A DNA stretch of 64,000 nucleotides from Corythoichthys intestinalis (taxonomy: Eukaryota > Chordata > Actinopteri > Syngnathiformes > Syngnathidae), in NCBI RefSeq assembly GCF_030265065.1, contig NC_080416.1:131501-195500 (forward strand). Direction: 5' to 3'. Positions 33,566-47,229 of this stretch are shown piece after piece. The notes beneath the pieces are model-generated. The model was not told the DNA's origin, searched no databases, and saw only the letters and a list, made by a program, of their open reading frames with translations. Each line of letters begins with the position of its first letter. The stretch's first letter is position 1. A program made the position numbers and the translations under genes.

Positions 33566-36500
33566 TTACAGAGGCTTGTAACAGGCATCTGGTTGCCACA
33601 TGCGCAAATCCATTAAAACCTGGTTCAGCTTCTTCATCCATACATTCCTCTCATCTTTAGTGTCCGTACTCAGCCAGTTTCTGCATAAGAAAACAATTAG
33701 GAACACGTTGAAATGTTTTGCACAGTAATGCGCCGCTCGCACGCTCGCGATGATGAAAAAAAAAAGACATGGCTTTTTTGGAAACAACAAATGGGCGAAG
33801 TCACTTTTTGCATGTTACAATTTGACCAGCAATGTCAAACTTATTTCATTTTTGGCCTTTTCGTTTGGACTGGACCCATTCGCCTCTCCCGGTAAAAATA
33901 GATTGGATGGACGAGCATCCCAAGCCTTCCCAGTTGAAAGTAAATTGGACCTCTGTGGTTGACCATTTTGTGTCACTTCACATTGTTACAGCGAGTCCCT
34001 CCTTTTCAATTTGAAATCTTTTTTTTGTTTGTTTTCATTCCCGAGCTGCTTCCCGTCACGAAAGGGACGGAGGTATCTCAGACACGGGACTTTATTGAAG
34101 TTGACAGGCAAAGGAAACAATCAGGTCAAGCGGTAATGGACAGTTGACACGCTAGCGTATGCCGGAACACTGACGACTTGAAACTCAATGCGATTTGTTT
34201 GTGCCTTATATACTGTTCTCAGTTGTTCTTTGTGATATATTAAAGAGCGCACAGTCCTTTTGATGGAAACCTTTGTGATGCAATATGGTGGCACATGACA
34301 GAACAGACTTTGTGATGGAAGCCTGATGCAACATGCTAGCACGTGACACTTCCTGTTGATTTGGAGGTATTTCTTTTTGGATTCGGGACATTTCTCCGTT
34401 CACTCGTCGTCTACCGTCGACCGCGCCGTTTTGACCGGGAGGGGGGCAAATGTGAAAATTGCGTGCGTACGTACGGGACGAGAGTTACCGAGGTGCACGC
34501 CGGACACCGCTGCCATCGGGGGCTTTCTGCCTAACCTTACGCCTACTATTCACGGATGGCACTTACTTGGTAACGCACATGGTGTTCTTGCAATGACTAA
34601 CGAGAGTCTCTTTGTCGTCCTCTCTTTGCGGTCGGATTGTGATCAGCTCGAACGTGTTGGGTCGGGCGCAAAACTCTCGGTTGACCGGTTCCACACTCTT
34701 AGTGGTACAATTGGCTAGGTTGATACGGCCGATGGGATTCTGAGGAAAAAACAGGAAAAAAACTGAAAGTGCGTTTCAGAGATTCCCGTATGTAGACATA
34801 AAACATTTTCGACAAGCTCGTCGCTACGTCGATGGCGGCCGTCGTTCCGTCCTTCGCGTCGCCGACATTTGCCGAGACGACACTTTAGGCCAGCGTCCAA
34901 ACGGCACGGCGATGGTAAAAAGTAAAAGATCCATTTTTGAATAACCCACGCACCTTTGTCTTTTCATCATTTGGATACGTCCAGTAGGAGATGCAATTTC
35001 CCGATAAAATGCACCACCTTCGGTGCCAGGCTCCAAATCCGCTGACGTCTTCAAACATGGTCTGGAAGACAAAAAGACCGTCACTGGCAACTTTGCCTTT
35101 GTTATCATCAAGTGTCCCTGTACTGGATAGTCACAGGACTGTACTGGAATGAGTGCGGGCTTTTCCCGTGTTGAAAAGGACTCCCGGCCAAAAAGCTTCC
35201 GCCGTGTGGATTGATATTCCTCGGCAGCAGCCATCTATTTCAACGGTGGTTGCGGCGTGGCGCTATTAACAGTGGAAAGACGTCAAGCAACTACTAAAGA
35301 ATTAACCAACGGATGCTACTTAGGGTTTCCAATATTGATGATACATAAACACAGTTCAAATTTTGCGGCCTTCCACTCCTTTCACGCATTAGTGGCAACA
35401 TTTTTTTGATAAGTGGACTGCGCTCACTCGTGATCTAAATAGCAGCGGCTTCCGTTCGCTCTCCGCGTTCAACGGCGAGAGACGTATAGCGACGCTTGTC
35501 GGTCGGTGAGTCGTTAGGGAACCGAGAAGCCCCATTTTTCACGTGTATTATTTTGGATATGCAGACAGCCAGCCATTTTCAGTTGGAGGGCACTCACCAG
35601 AAAACCTTTTTCTTCCACTTTCATGCTGACTTGGCACAGCATCTGGAGGTAGACGTGGCCCTCCAAAGGACACAAAAATGGGACCTTTTGGAAAATGCAC
35701 ATCAACAATGAAAAACGGCATCTGGCGGTGACAAACAGTCTTCAAGATTTAAGAGCTGACCATGTTTTTAAATGCAAAAAATGAATGACTATATGAATGA
35801 CAATTGGTCTTGTCATTTATTACAAGTGTGAAAAGGGAAAAGACTGTGTGTGGGCCTTCTCACACACACACATGCAAAAAAAAAAAAAAAAAAAAAAGAG
35901 ACAGTAATGAAAGAAGTCACTTTGAATGCCTTCATGCGTTGCAAGATGAGTGATGAATGAATGAGCTGTTCTTGAAACAAGGATAAAACCATTCAACAGT
36001 AATATAAAGCAGCTGATCAAAATAAAATCGTTTAGAGATTTGACTGAGTGTCATTTACAATAGAAGAAATCAAATTGAGTCTAGAACTAGGAAAACTACA
36101 TGTTTTTTAACTGCCTAACAGATGAAAGAATCTGAGGCTAAAGTTGCAAAACTGCCTTTGTGTTTGCCGGTAAAATGGATCATTGAAATTTAAGACAAAA
36201 AAAAAAAAAAAAAAAAAAATACAATGGCTCATAGACGGAGGAAGCGCTCTCATTACAACCGAGGACAGGTTCTCCAAATTTCAAGTCTTTACCTTTTCCA
36301 AAGGAAACCTTTTTGCCCCAATAGAAGAAAGCGTCAGCTTGTGAGATCCCACCAGGACAAAGTTGCTGGTGCGAACGGCGCCGGGGCCGCCTGGGCTCGC
36401 GACAACTTGAAAGAAAGAAATTGGGAGTGATATTTGTTAAATACCATGGGCTTCACACTGGCTATCCGACCCAACCAAGTTATGTCACAGCCAGAATTTT

Positions 36501-38781
36501 TTTTTTTTTTTTTTTAAAAGATGGACATACCTGGTGTTTGGGCGCCTTTCTGAAAAACAAAAGACATCAGCCAAGTTGAAAAATGCATTTTACACAGTCG
36601 AAAGAAGACAAGCTACTGTGAAATTGAAACCGAACAAAACCAGAGCCGTCCGTTTTTCCTCTTTTTATTAGTGGCGGCGGGCGCGAGTATAATGAATGAA
36701 GGCCTTTATTGCACAAAGGAATGGAAGTGCTCTTACTGTGCAAACTATCAAAAGAAAATATTCCCATTTCAAAGGTCCCTTTATCACTAATAATAGGGAA
36801 AATGACATTTCCTTCCATAGTTTGTGTGAATTTCTTTCCTCTACATTCGGGCCACAAACGTATCACGGACTAACCGCAAAGAAACACTGCTTAGACCTTG
36901 CGTGAGCAGCCTAAACTTCTCTTCATGTTAAAGCAAATATGACTGTAGTAAATCAAGGGTCCATAGACTCAGTGTTATTCTTTTTGAAAAGAAGAAAAAA
37001 AACTTACCGTGATGGCCAGAAATCGCTTTGGCGTTATGGCCTGAAATATAGGAGAAATAGGACTTTGTCATTTGACCTCCTATTCCCAAACAATTTACTC
37101 TATGAAGCAAAACCAAGTTGACGGGCTATTGTTGCTAACGTACCTTTGACTTGCTGGCTTTCTTCTTCTTGTCGCCACCAATTTCACGCTTTTGAATCTA
37201 TGGATGTCAAAAGTCCGAGCAGAGTTAGCATTCTCTTTTTTATTTAAAGCCTACTTTCCGGCGGTTCCTCTAGTCATTTAATGAATATCTGGGGTTCAAA
37301 TATTTGTACAATAATGTTCATTTTAGGAAGGATTGCGATGTCAAATCATACTTTCTGCCAACAAAAGAATGTTCCGGATAGCACGCAAAAGTCCTCCTTT
37401 TTCGCTTTGCTCATCGGTTGAGACGCATTCCGCCACGACAGCTCACAATCCTGTGGGATCGGTGCCGATTGTTCTTCACTTAACCCTAGCCTACAGAAAT
37501 AGCCTAACCGCTACTTCTGAGGGGCGCGGGCGGGCGGAGAGATAAGCTGCCATTACTCGGCGGAGGCCCCGAGCGTTCGGGTCGGAGAGGTCCGCCGCGA
37601 GCCGGATGTTGCGCGTGACCTCGGGGTCCGACCCGAGCCGGGTGACCTCGGGGTCCGACCCGAGCCGGGTGACCTCGGGGTCCGACCCGAGCCGGGTGAC
37701 CTCGGGGTCCGACCCTTCGCGTTCCGATCCCCCGCCTAGTGGCTGTACAGAAGCGGCGCGGTCCACGGGTCGTTTTACTTTGTGGCGTTTTGGTTTACTG
37801 CACTTTTAATGTTGAGGCTTTGAGTCCCCCCCTTTCCGCATTTGATACTTCCGAAGCGAAGGGCTCTCTGGCAGGCGGCCCGGCCCGTACTAAGTGACGT
37901 CGCGACCGTTCGGGATGAGATTTGGTCGCGTTCGTACAAATTAGAGCTGAAACGAGTACTCGAGCAACTCGAGTAACTCGAGTTTAAAAACTGATCCGAG
38001 TAATTTTATTCACCTCGAGTAATCGTTTATTTTGACAGCTCTAAGCATCACGTTTTGCTAGGACTACTTTTAATGCGGGACAACGCGCTGTCACGTGTGG
38101 AGAGGAAGAAGGGGGGGGCTTACCGCAGCCGAAAGCCGCCACAAACGACGCCGACGTTGCTATATACTAGCCCGCACAATGCTACATTGGTAACAGGTAG
38201 CGTCTGGTGCGTCTCATAGAGATCACATGTATGTTGAACTAGATGCGAAATGACAGACTCGGCCGCGTCTGGGCAGCGTTTGTAAACAGCCGCCATCTTA
38301 AAGCAGTACAGCGCTAAGCGCTAATAAAGAGCGCTAAGCGCTAATAAATAAGATTAACGTTACTGTCGCTACTAGCTCACGTAACGTTAGCCCTGCGGAG
38401 GGCTAGGTTTCAATTAATTATGACCACTGTCGATGCGTGGCTAACATGTCTTACATACAGGCTTTAACATAACATAGCACTGTGGAGTGATGAGGGTGTA
38501 AAATAAAAACTTAATCATGCTAACTATCAATTTTAGCTCAGTAGTCATTGCTGGATAAAACACCAAGTAGCACTGGTCCCTATTACAGCCTGTATCATAC
38601 ATTTATTTTGAACACTGCAAAAACTCAAAATCCTATCAGGACTTACAGTTTAGACTAACTTAAAACTTAACTAGAACTTAAAAATGGCTTGACACAAAGA
38701 GAAATTCAATTGAAACACGTGGGGAAAAAATCCTAACTTTTAAGTGATGTGTGTTATCAAGCGTAATGGCATTTTTAGGTA

Positions 38782-38813
<32 letters not shown>

Positions 38814-41800
38814 TAAGATCTAAAAGTTTTTTGAGTGAAAGCAGTGAATTAGTCTTTTTTTTTTTTTTAATTCTAGTTACATCTGAGATGCAATTGTTGG
38901 CTGTTTTCAACAATATACATCGAAAATAAAGACATTGATTGACTGAAAATGGTTCAAGATTAGATGAAATGTCTTGTTTTCTCATGTATATGTATAATTG
39001 CTCACCTAAAAATATTTGTTTTATCCGATTACTCGATTAATCGATAGAATTTTCAGTCGATTACTCGATTACTAAAATATTCGATAGCTGCAGCCCTAGT
39101 ACAAATAAAGCCGATCTCTTTACGTGTAGTTCGCCTGATACTTTTCCGCAAAGGTAGGGATGCAGAAAGCAAAACATTTCAATGACATCCTGGATGGTTT
39201 TTGCTCACTATTGTGATTAATGGCTTGAATATAGCTAAAGAGGAGGACCTTGTGTACTTTTGCTTCACTTCGCTTTCATGGTATTCTATTTTTTGTCTCC
39301 TTGATTTCATCAAAAAGTGTCGTTCCGAAATACTCACCAGACAATAGACTTCAAGATCAATGGCAAACTCACTGCTGACATGGGATCTGAAAGTGGAAAA
39401 ATGTGCCATTTTCTGTATTTTTGATAACGTCATTTCTCGTGCTTACACGCTGAACTTTGTGGGGAAGGTGAGGGTGTCCCCGCTGAGCCCGCGGTGCGTG
39501 CTCGCCAGGGGAGTGGCCACCGTGTTTTCGGCTCCGGCCCGAATCATGAGGAAGAAAGAATGCTTGGTGGACTCTGAAATCAGGAAAGAAAAGTGAAGCG
39601 GTCGCCATCGCTTGGCCGCTCGACCGAGTGACTCTACCCGCTTTGTTTGCGGCGGAGCAAACAAAGTCCGCCTTGAGGGGCAGGCGTAGTTCCTGCAGGC
39701 AAACGGAGCCCTCGGAGGGCGAGACGCTCTCGGACGCCGTCGGCTCTTTTTTCTGACCCTCGCCCTTCAGACGCTGCAGCTCCGTCTTGAGCGCCTCCCT
39801 TTTCTCAGCTGGGGCGGGTGGACAAAAAGAAAGCAAGAGTCAAAAGGAAGGCTAGATAAAGCCAATTTGACCAGTGAGAAAGGCAAAAAGGACAAATCGC
39901 CGGTGGAAAAAAAGCTCCAAAATGGATGAGCGCGGCCTACTTTCAAGGCGAATAGCTCAAAATGAAAGTGAGCATGGGCAGGCGAGTACAGCATTGAAGT
40001 GCGTCTGCACTCGCTGGTACTTGAAATGAAAAGATGAACTCACTGGCGACCAGCAAGAGTCTCTCTGCCTCAGCCTCCACCTGGGATCCTTTGCCGTGTT
40101 CCTCATCGGTGCAGCAGTTGAGAGCCTGGCTGGCCTGGTGGATGATGGTTTGCTGCAGGTTCATCTCGTTGGTCAGAATCTGCACGCCGACGCCAGATGG
40201 GAAGCGTCAAGCCCAGCCGGGACCGACGGCGCGGTCGGTCGCAAACCTTCAACTTCTGTTTGAGGCTAAACAAGGCGGGTCCTCGCACTTCCTCCGCTCT
40301 GCGAGGAGCATCTTTTTTCACCGGCGCCTCCTTCTCGGGCTCCTTCAATCGAACGGACCTATAGGCGTCGATACTTCAACAGATAAACGGTGCAAATTAG
40401 GAGCAGACGTGATGAAGGAATGAGAACCCGAAAACGCCGCGAGCTTTCCGTCACGTTGCTTCATTCAACTTTGGCAGATGTTAACAGTTTCATTTTGAAA
40501 TGTGTGCACAAAGCGGACCCAGGTAAGTCTCTTGATTTCTAAAATTGACTTGGAAAAAGTACGTAGCAGTAATCCAAAATATGACATTATGTCGGCAAGG
40601 TAGGAGTTTCAAGTCGATATCTGTATTTCAACGACCGACTAAATTGATATTTAGATTCATATTGAATTCATTGAAGTGAAAAATTGGCTGGCCATAGTGC
40701 AATATGCAGCCTTCAGGCAATGGCATCATACCTATAAAGTAATTTATGGTCCTCCTCGATACTGTCGGATAGGACACTCCTTATATTGGCTCTCTGGAAT
40801 TTGGAAGGTTGGCTCACGTCGTCTGGCGTCTCATTCTTCTCCAAGAAAGAACACGCTGGAGTCGAGGTCTGCAAAAACAAAAAAAAAACAAGTTTTGGAA
40901 CGTGACTATTACAGCAGGTGTCCCAAAACGGATGAGCCGCGAGCGCATCGGTACAAAGCTTATCGACCGCTCTCAATATACTAGTAGGTGGAATGGGGCC
41001 GATGGCCTACTCCAAATGTTGGACATACGCCTTCCTCGATTCGTCCATGTGGTCTATGACGATCATTAAAGCAGTCCGTATTCATAAATGGTGTTTTCTT
41101 ATATCAATATCATATTTCATCCATCATCAAATGTTATCGTTACGATCCAAAAGGTGTCACATCAGACGGTCTAAAACACTCAATCTGCCGAAGATTAGCA
41201 CCAGAGTGTAGAAATATATTTCTATTTATTCGTTCTATTTTGCCTTAGCTTGGAGGTGGAGCCAGGCTGGCGTTCTTCTCAGCTATGCGCTCAGAGGGGG
41301 GAACACACATCTGCCGCTATCTTGTCTGTCTTGATGTCTTGTCTGTGTCTAAATGTAAGCCCGTGATCTTTTTTTAATTCCCAAATTGTGTGTCGTCATC
41401 TCTTGTTCGTTAAAAGAATGAAAGAACCCGTGAAAAGACAAAAAATCGGCTCTTTTCCGTCAAGACATAAAGTGGCACCGGCAAAAGTGGCTATTGATTC
41501 GCAGCTGAAAATCGTACATTGGAAGCTTTGACTTTTCAATGAAATGAGAGTCAGTAGGTGAGCTCCCCTCCTGAAGTCAGTCAATTAGAATGGATAAATA
41601 CCATCACGCTCCTCTGTGGACTCTTGACAACAGCGGCCACGCTTTCTGCCACCGGCGTAAGAAGGGACATGGACGAGATATTCAAAGCGTCTTCCTCCTC
41701 CTGCTCCAGAACTCCCTCGAACAGATCGTCGATGACCGCGGAATCCACGGACCGGTCGGCGTGCCATCCGGCCTTTCCGTCGTCTTCTTTTGTCGTCTCG

Positions 41801-43619
41801 CCAAATTTGTCCTCGTGCGTCTCGGTGTCATCTTTCCGTCGATGGCGCGCGGGACCGGGAAGGAAGGAACAACGTAAAACCTCAGTTTAATGAAAAGATT
41901 GGGCCACGACCGACCAAGAAGTGCTTGGATAGAAAATGTCCCGTATTTGTTGTCTGAAGAACAGCAGTATTCATCTGCATAATACAACATCCAAACAATC
42001 ATTGCTCAAAAGAAATGAGGAATCACTTGTCAAAGTCGCTACCTGGAGGATCGGATTCCACAGCTTCGATCAAATGGGATTTCGATTCATCTTTTGGCCG
42101 AACTGAGGCAACGACGCCGTCCGCGGCTCTCTCAGGATTTTCCTTTAAAAAAAGAAGTCCGTACATGCGTACAAATAGTTATTTGCGTCTGCAAATGCTC
42201 GTGCTTAGTAGGCCTGAACGATATATCGTTTAAACATCGCCATCGCGATGTGCGCATGCGCAATAGTCCCATCGCAAGGACGTGCGATAGTTTTTTCATT
42301 TCATTTTTTTAAATCCACAAACGTTTGTTTTGAGGAAGGAGCGCGAAGGAGAGCGCACAGCCTCTCATCTCATTCCCTCCAACTCGCAGTCATCGGCTCC
42401 TCCCCCTCCCCTGCTACAGCGGAGTGGAGGGAGGAGGGGCCGAACAGCAGAGCGGAGGGAGGAGGGGCCGTTTTCAAAGTGAAAGCAAGCAACACGTTGA
42501 ATAGGGAAGACTGTCTCCAAAAGGAGTTTTGGAAGTATTTTGGCAAGAACAAGACTATAAGGGACAAAAAACAGCCCTGTCGACAGTGCCTCGCCATGGT
42601 TGCCTCAACAAGAAGTAATCCGTCGAACATGTGGGACCATTTTAAACGCAGGTATCTATGCATTCCTGCTACGAGCTTCCCATCAGAGGCTTTTTAGTAC
42701 AGGTGGGAACATTGTTACGTGCCAACGTTGTTGTCTCAAGCCTGCAATGGTGGATAAACTAGTAGTCTTGGCCAAAAACCTATGAGACCCAGTTGAGAAT
42801 TGCTGAGCAAGGAAGGTGGACGATATGCAGACAAATACATAACACAGCTGCAGGAATGTCTTTTCTTCTTTTTATTCATGTGACAGCTAACAGGAAGGCA
42901 GGAAATTTGGGAGTTAAAATGGTTCTGTTATTCATCAGTTATTTGCTGTTATTCAGTTCAATTATTTACAAGTTCAATTGAGTTTCTGTTTCTTTTATAT
43001 TTAAATTAATTGTAAATCGTATTTTTCAAATAACTATAGTACAGCTGCACATAAAGTTTTGATACTTAATATTTTTTAAATATTTTTACAACTTTGTTGC
43101 AGTTTTGCAGTTTTATATTGTTATATTTTGTGTAAACAACTCAGGGGACTAATGCACTTGCACTTTTATTTGACAGATTTAATATTTAAGTTCAAATATG
43201 TTGACAACTTTATTGTTTTACTGAGGTTTTTATTTATTGTTATAGTTTGTGAACAACTCTTATTTGTCATATTTAATATTTTTGTTCAACTATGTTTACA
43301 ACTTTGTTGTTATTTTACAGAAGTTTTGATTTATTGTTATATTTTGTCCAAAACTTAGGGGACGAATGCACCTGCTCTTTTATTTGTCATTTAATGTATT
43401 TGCTGCTGTTGAAGTGTCAAATATTGTGTTCAATAAATTATCTATTTTGTGCAGACATTGCTTCCTGGATCCCTTCATAATAATACAGCAATCTTAATCA
43501 TTCACAAATGAAACGGTATTATATGAATACACTGTGGTCACGGTGTGTCATGCAAAGTATTTCCAAACAGCTATTCAAGTCATCTAGTGAAAATTTCTTA
43601 AAAAAAAAAAAAAAAATTG

Positions 43620-43653
<34 letters not shown>

Positions 43654-46600
43654 TTTTTTACTATCGCAATATAATATCGCAATATATTGCACACCTCAAA
43701 AAAATCGCAACAATAGTTTTTTCCAATATCGTTCAGGCCTAGTGCTTAGACATTTTGAGTGGTCGCCGTGAGGGCAGAGCAGAATTGGAGAAAAAAGCCT
43801 TTCTGGCGCCCTTGTTTTTGAACCATAAGGCAAATATGCTTTCTACAAGTAAAATGACATTTCATTCATTTTTGGACAGGCTCACTTTACGTAGCGTACC
43901 GTATATGCTGAAGAGACGGTCCCAGCGTGGGGTTCTGCCCTTTCCTCCACCAATTGTTCATCTTTATTTTTCCAAAAATGATTCTTCTGGTGGCAACGAC
44001 GAATCTGGGCGAGCTCAGACTCGCGTTCCTGAAAAAGACGCTCGTCAATTTAGCGCGCGTCACGGTGCGAGAGGTTTACATTTGCGCCGGCGCTCGCCCA
44101 CCAGCTTGTGTTTCTCGGCGAGATCCGCCGTGGCGGTTTTGGCGGCCGGAGCGGCCAGAAACCTGTTTCGCACGGGCGTGTTGCTCGGCGTCGCCGACCG
44201 AAGGACCGCGGGCGACCGGTCGTTCCCCCCCGCCGGGGAGTTGGCGTGCTCTTGGCATCTCTCTTGAAATCGGTCCAGGAAGGATTTCACCTGGACTCCT
44301 GTTGGCCGTCCAACAGAAAAATGATAGCATCTACCGTCCAGATCTGCGTTTAGTCAATGAAGATTGAGTTTTGGCACAAAAACACTTCAAATTTGGTGAA
44401 GCGAAAAAAAAAAAAAAAACCCTGAATCGTGTGTCATGTGAATGACATTACCTGGAGGACGAGCAACGTTCTTTGCCTGCGGGACAGCGGAGCCGGACAT
44501 ATTTGCTTTTTGAGAATCCGAGGCCAAATCGGGACTTTTTACAGAGCTTTGAGACGATGACTGCGAAGATGGCGGTCCATGGGAACTTGTTACTGAATCG
44601 AGTGCTGATTTGGTTGCAGGAGTGTCACTTTTGTCAGGGCTTGACATGTTTGCATCCTGTTGATTAAGAGAGAATATTATGGCCAGGCGGAGCACAAGGG
44701 TACATGTGCGTTAAAAACCCGACACTGGAATAAAGGTGCATTTGCTAGACAGCTACTGGACAATCCTAATCATTGCCGATCGATATGGTTCTTTTTTTTT
44801 TTTCACGTTTTGGTTTTCCCCTCAAAACTGACTACTGGTACCTCCAAAAAACATTGGGTTTGCCCCGATTCAAAAGCCTACTTTTAGTCAGGTTTTTGGA
44901 ATAACGATAAAGCCGACTTGCCCCATTTGAGACCGCCGAACGCTCGTCGTTTCGCTTGACGGAAACGACGCGTGCCCGTACGGAAGCGAAACCCGCGTCG
45001 GGCTCTTTCTCTTTCGAAACGTCGACACGGCTCGTGTCGTCTTCCCAAGTTCCGATGGTCGCGGCGAGGACGGCCAGTCTTTCTCTCCGTCCGCCTCGGC
45101 TCGCGGCGGACGTCGGGAGACGGACGTCGGATCTCGACGGGGACGGAGGTGTCGCATCTGTGCTGCCGGAGTCTGGAAAAGTCAAAATCATTCAGTTAGT
45201 TCATGGAAGCATGGAAAAATGTGCGCTGTGCGATATGGAAAAAAATAGAAAATTATTTTCAATATTTTTTCAACCCTTCGTTTGAATTAGACGATACGGG
45301 ATTTTCAAAGGCCGATTTCGATCCCCAAAATTCAGCCGAAAGGTGATTTTGTAAACCCATCTAATTTTTTTTTCTAAAAGCATGTCGATTATGTAAGGAA
45401 ACACTCATTATTCATCCCATTCATTTTCCATGCCGCTTACCCTCATGATATAAATGTATATATTCCTCCTTTTGTAACACTGGCCACTACGTGTGCAAAA
45501 TCCCAATTAACAAAGATCATCACCCAAAAAGTGAACATAACAGTTATGCTGTTCTACAGGTTATAGTATATATCGGCCGGTCTTGAAAAAAAAAAAAAAA
45601 ATCCACATATGGCTCGATATATCAGCCTGCCAATAGATTGTTTGACCTTTTTATAAGAAAGATAATCATCCAAACAGTGAACATAAGCCATCCTATGGCT
45701 TCGATGACCGTTTTGGGAAAAATCGTCCCCATTTATGGCTTGTAATAATTCTTACCGGCGCTATCCCAGCATTTCCTCTGTTCAGCAAGCCTCTGCAGAC
45801 GTGACTTCATACCAGCGGCAGGGGCCACCGAATCTGGGTCTTCCCTCGCGGGACTAACAGGAACTTTTGACGTCGTCCGCTGGTGAGTAGCCATCTTTTG
45901 GGGCTCGAGCTGGACAGTCTTCAACTCCGCAGGCGGAGCAGGGTCCGTCGCGACCGCGGAAGGTATAGGTCGGACGCACGCCGGGACCGTAGGGGGTTTC
46001 TTGTCTGTCGGGGGATCCGGAAGAATAGGACCGCTTTCTACTACGGGCTTCACATTTTCTGCAGAACACCTGCGCTTGGATGGAGAAGGTTTGGAGGACG
46101 TCTGAGGAACTGGGAGAAAGGACAACAAATATAAGAAAATAGTCCATCGACTTCAGTTCACGTGGCAAAACGGTACCTTCATCGATAACGGCTCGAGCGA
46201 CCGGTCCATTAGTATCCGTCAGAGGCTCTCTTGTTCTTTTCGCCATCTGTCGCTCTGCGGCGTTTGGTCTGGCAGCCATCTTTTTCTGTAGGTTCTCTCT
46301 GCGAGCCCTCGTCCTCTCCAACAATTTCTGTTGGGGTTCAAGCATTTATTACGTGACTCAACTTGATATGCTTACAGATACGCAGAAAACAACAAAATGA
46401 AAGCAATCGTTTTGATTCGCGAATTTGGCATCGAGTCGATGAATCGGATGGAAAACTAACACACTGACAAATACGTCTTGTGCCAAACGCGCGGGCCGCC
46501 ACGGGGTCCGATTGGGCGAGGGTCGTTCTGCCTGACAGGCATGTTGTACATATAATATTACAATTCTTTATTTGGACATCATAAAAGCAAAATTGCACTC

Positions 46601-47229
46601 ATTCATATTGGTTGATTTGCACGCTCCCTATCAAAAAGTAATTGACATCCCTGGCAGCCAATGAGTCAACGAGGAAGTGAGCCAAAACCAACAGGAAACG
46701 ATCCGACACGAACAGGAATGATCTTAAAATGAAATTTATGGAAGTGATGCAAAATGAACTCTGAATTGCCAGCCGTTGACAATGATAGACGTCCCATTCA
46801 CTGATCATGGAATGCATCTTGACTGGGAGGGGCAACGTTCATTCGCCCCTTCCTCTCGGTCAAAACGGATTAGACGTCTAGCGCCGTCAATGGCAGCCAG
46901 TGATTTCAGGGAAATGGAGCCAACACATAAGACATAAATGTGGCCCGCGAATGAGTTTGGTCTAGTGCACGCAGAACACGTTTATAGAGAAGATAAGGAG
47001 TAAGGGGATTGGACATAGTTCGTAGTTTTGCTTAAATGTGTTAGCCGGAATCTCCCTCGAGAATGATAATGGTTCGAATAATAACCGTAAACGTCCCGTT
47101 TCGGCTATCGCCATTTCCGTTCAAAGTGTAACGTTAGTGTGCCACTAGAATTCAAAAGAAAGGCGACAAACCGCATCGTTTCCATGCTTTTTGTCGATTG
47201 TTCAACTGTACCTCAGTAAAAGGATCCAT
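33566..47229 (-). CDS. anln: Anillin, actin-binding cytokinesis scaffold
   Basis: About 23 exons: 47229-47212, 46327-46177, 46109-45756, 45172-about 44900 (donor unresolved), 44656-44452, 44298-44102, 44028-43900, 42142-42043, 41831-41602, 40868-40732, 40373-40247, 40179-40044, 39808-39638, 39573-39447, 39386-39338, 37197-37144, 37040-37008, 36549-36531, 36405-36293, 35684-35598, 35061-34954, 34739-34567 and 33680-33566. The start [20 protein letters not shown] is that of human anillin. Then follow [27 protein letters not shown] (myosin/actin-binding region) and [12 protein letters not shown]. The anillin-homology domain includes [20 protein letters not shown] and [14 protein letters not shown] domain closes the protein: [20 protein letters not shown] through WMKKLNQVL, ending YKPL. 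Anillin links RhoA, septins, actin and myosin at the cleavage furrow. The gene appears intact. Confidence 0.94.
36531..36549 (-). other. anln: 19 bp microexon of anln
   Basis: Flanked by TTTTCAG and GTATGT, this exon encodes KGAQTP plus one base. That supplies the phase 1 end needed by exon 36405-36293 (VASPGG...). Without it the 33 bp exon at 37040-37008 would join in the wrong phase. Confidence 0.7.
37615..37715. repeat. 27 bp minisatellite, about 3.7 copies
   Basis: Units of GTGACCTCGGGGTCCGACCC plus GAGCCGG begin at 37615, 37642, 37669 and 37696; the last is partial. The array is GC-rich and lies in an anln intron. Its in-frame length gives open frames on both strands (VTSGSDPSR repeats), but nothing suggests an expressed protein. 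Confidence 0.9.
37942..39098. mobile_element. hAT element, 1157 bp, with 8 bp target duplication
   Basis: Left end TAGAGCTGAAACGAGTACTC and right end GCAGCCCTA, with GTACAAAT on both sides (37934-37941 and 39099-39106). Subterminal sequence is rich in CGAGTAATCG and ATTACTCGATTAATCG motifs, typical of a common fish hAT group. No transposase remains. It sits in the anln intron between the exons at 39338 and 37197. Confidence 0.85.
42209..43741 (+). mobile_element. hAT element, 1533 bp, with BED-finger remnant
   Basis: The inverted ends are TAGGCCTGAACGATAT and its exact reverse. The 8 bp GTGCTTAG flanks both sides (42201-42208 and 43742-43749). At about 42500-42700 the plus strand encodes [15 protein letters not shown] followed by CRQCLAM and WDHFKRRY, the C2H2-like BED finger that begins hAT/ZBED transposases; the catalytic part is absent. 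At 43080-43400 three imperfect copies of an AT-rich unit of about 115-120 bp occur. An (AT)n run lies at about 43620-43653. It sits in the anln intron between exons 43900 and 42142. Confidence 0.88.
46620..46930. repeat. Dispersed repeat copies upstream of anln exon 2
   Basis: 46841-46899 matches 20442-20500 over about 60 bp, with the core GACGTCTAGCGCCGTCAATG. A shorter related stretch (GACATCCCTGGCAGCCAATG) lies at about 46643. Noncoding, in anln intron 1. Confidence 0.6.

Noticed and set aside
37490-37810. Open frames on both strands over the 27 bp repeats (VTSGSDPSR units)
   Set aside because: A 27 bp period keeps all frames open by chance; no splice context or homology.
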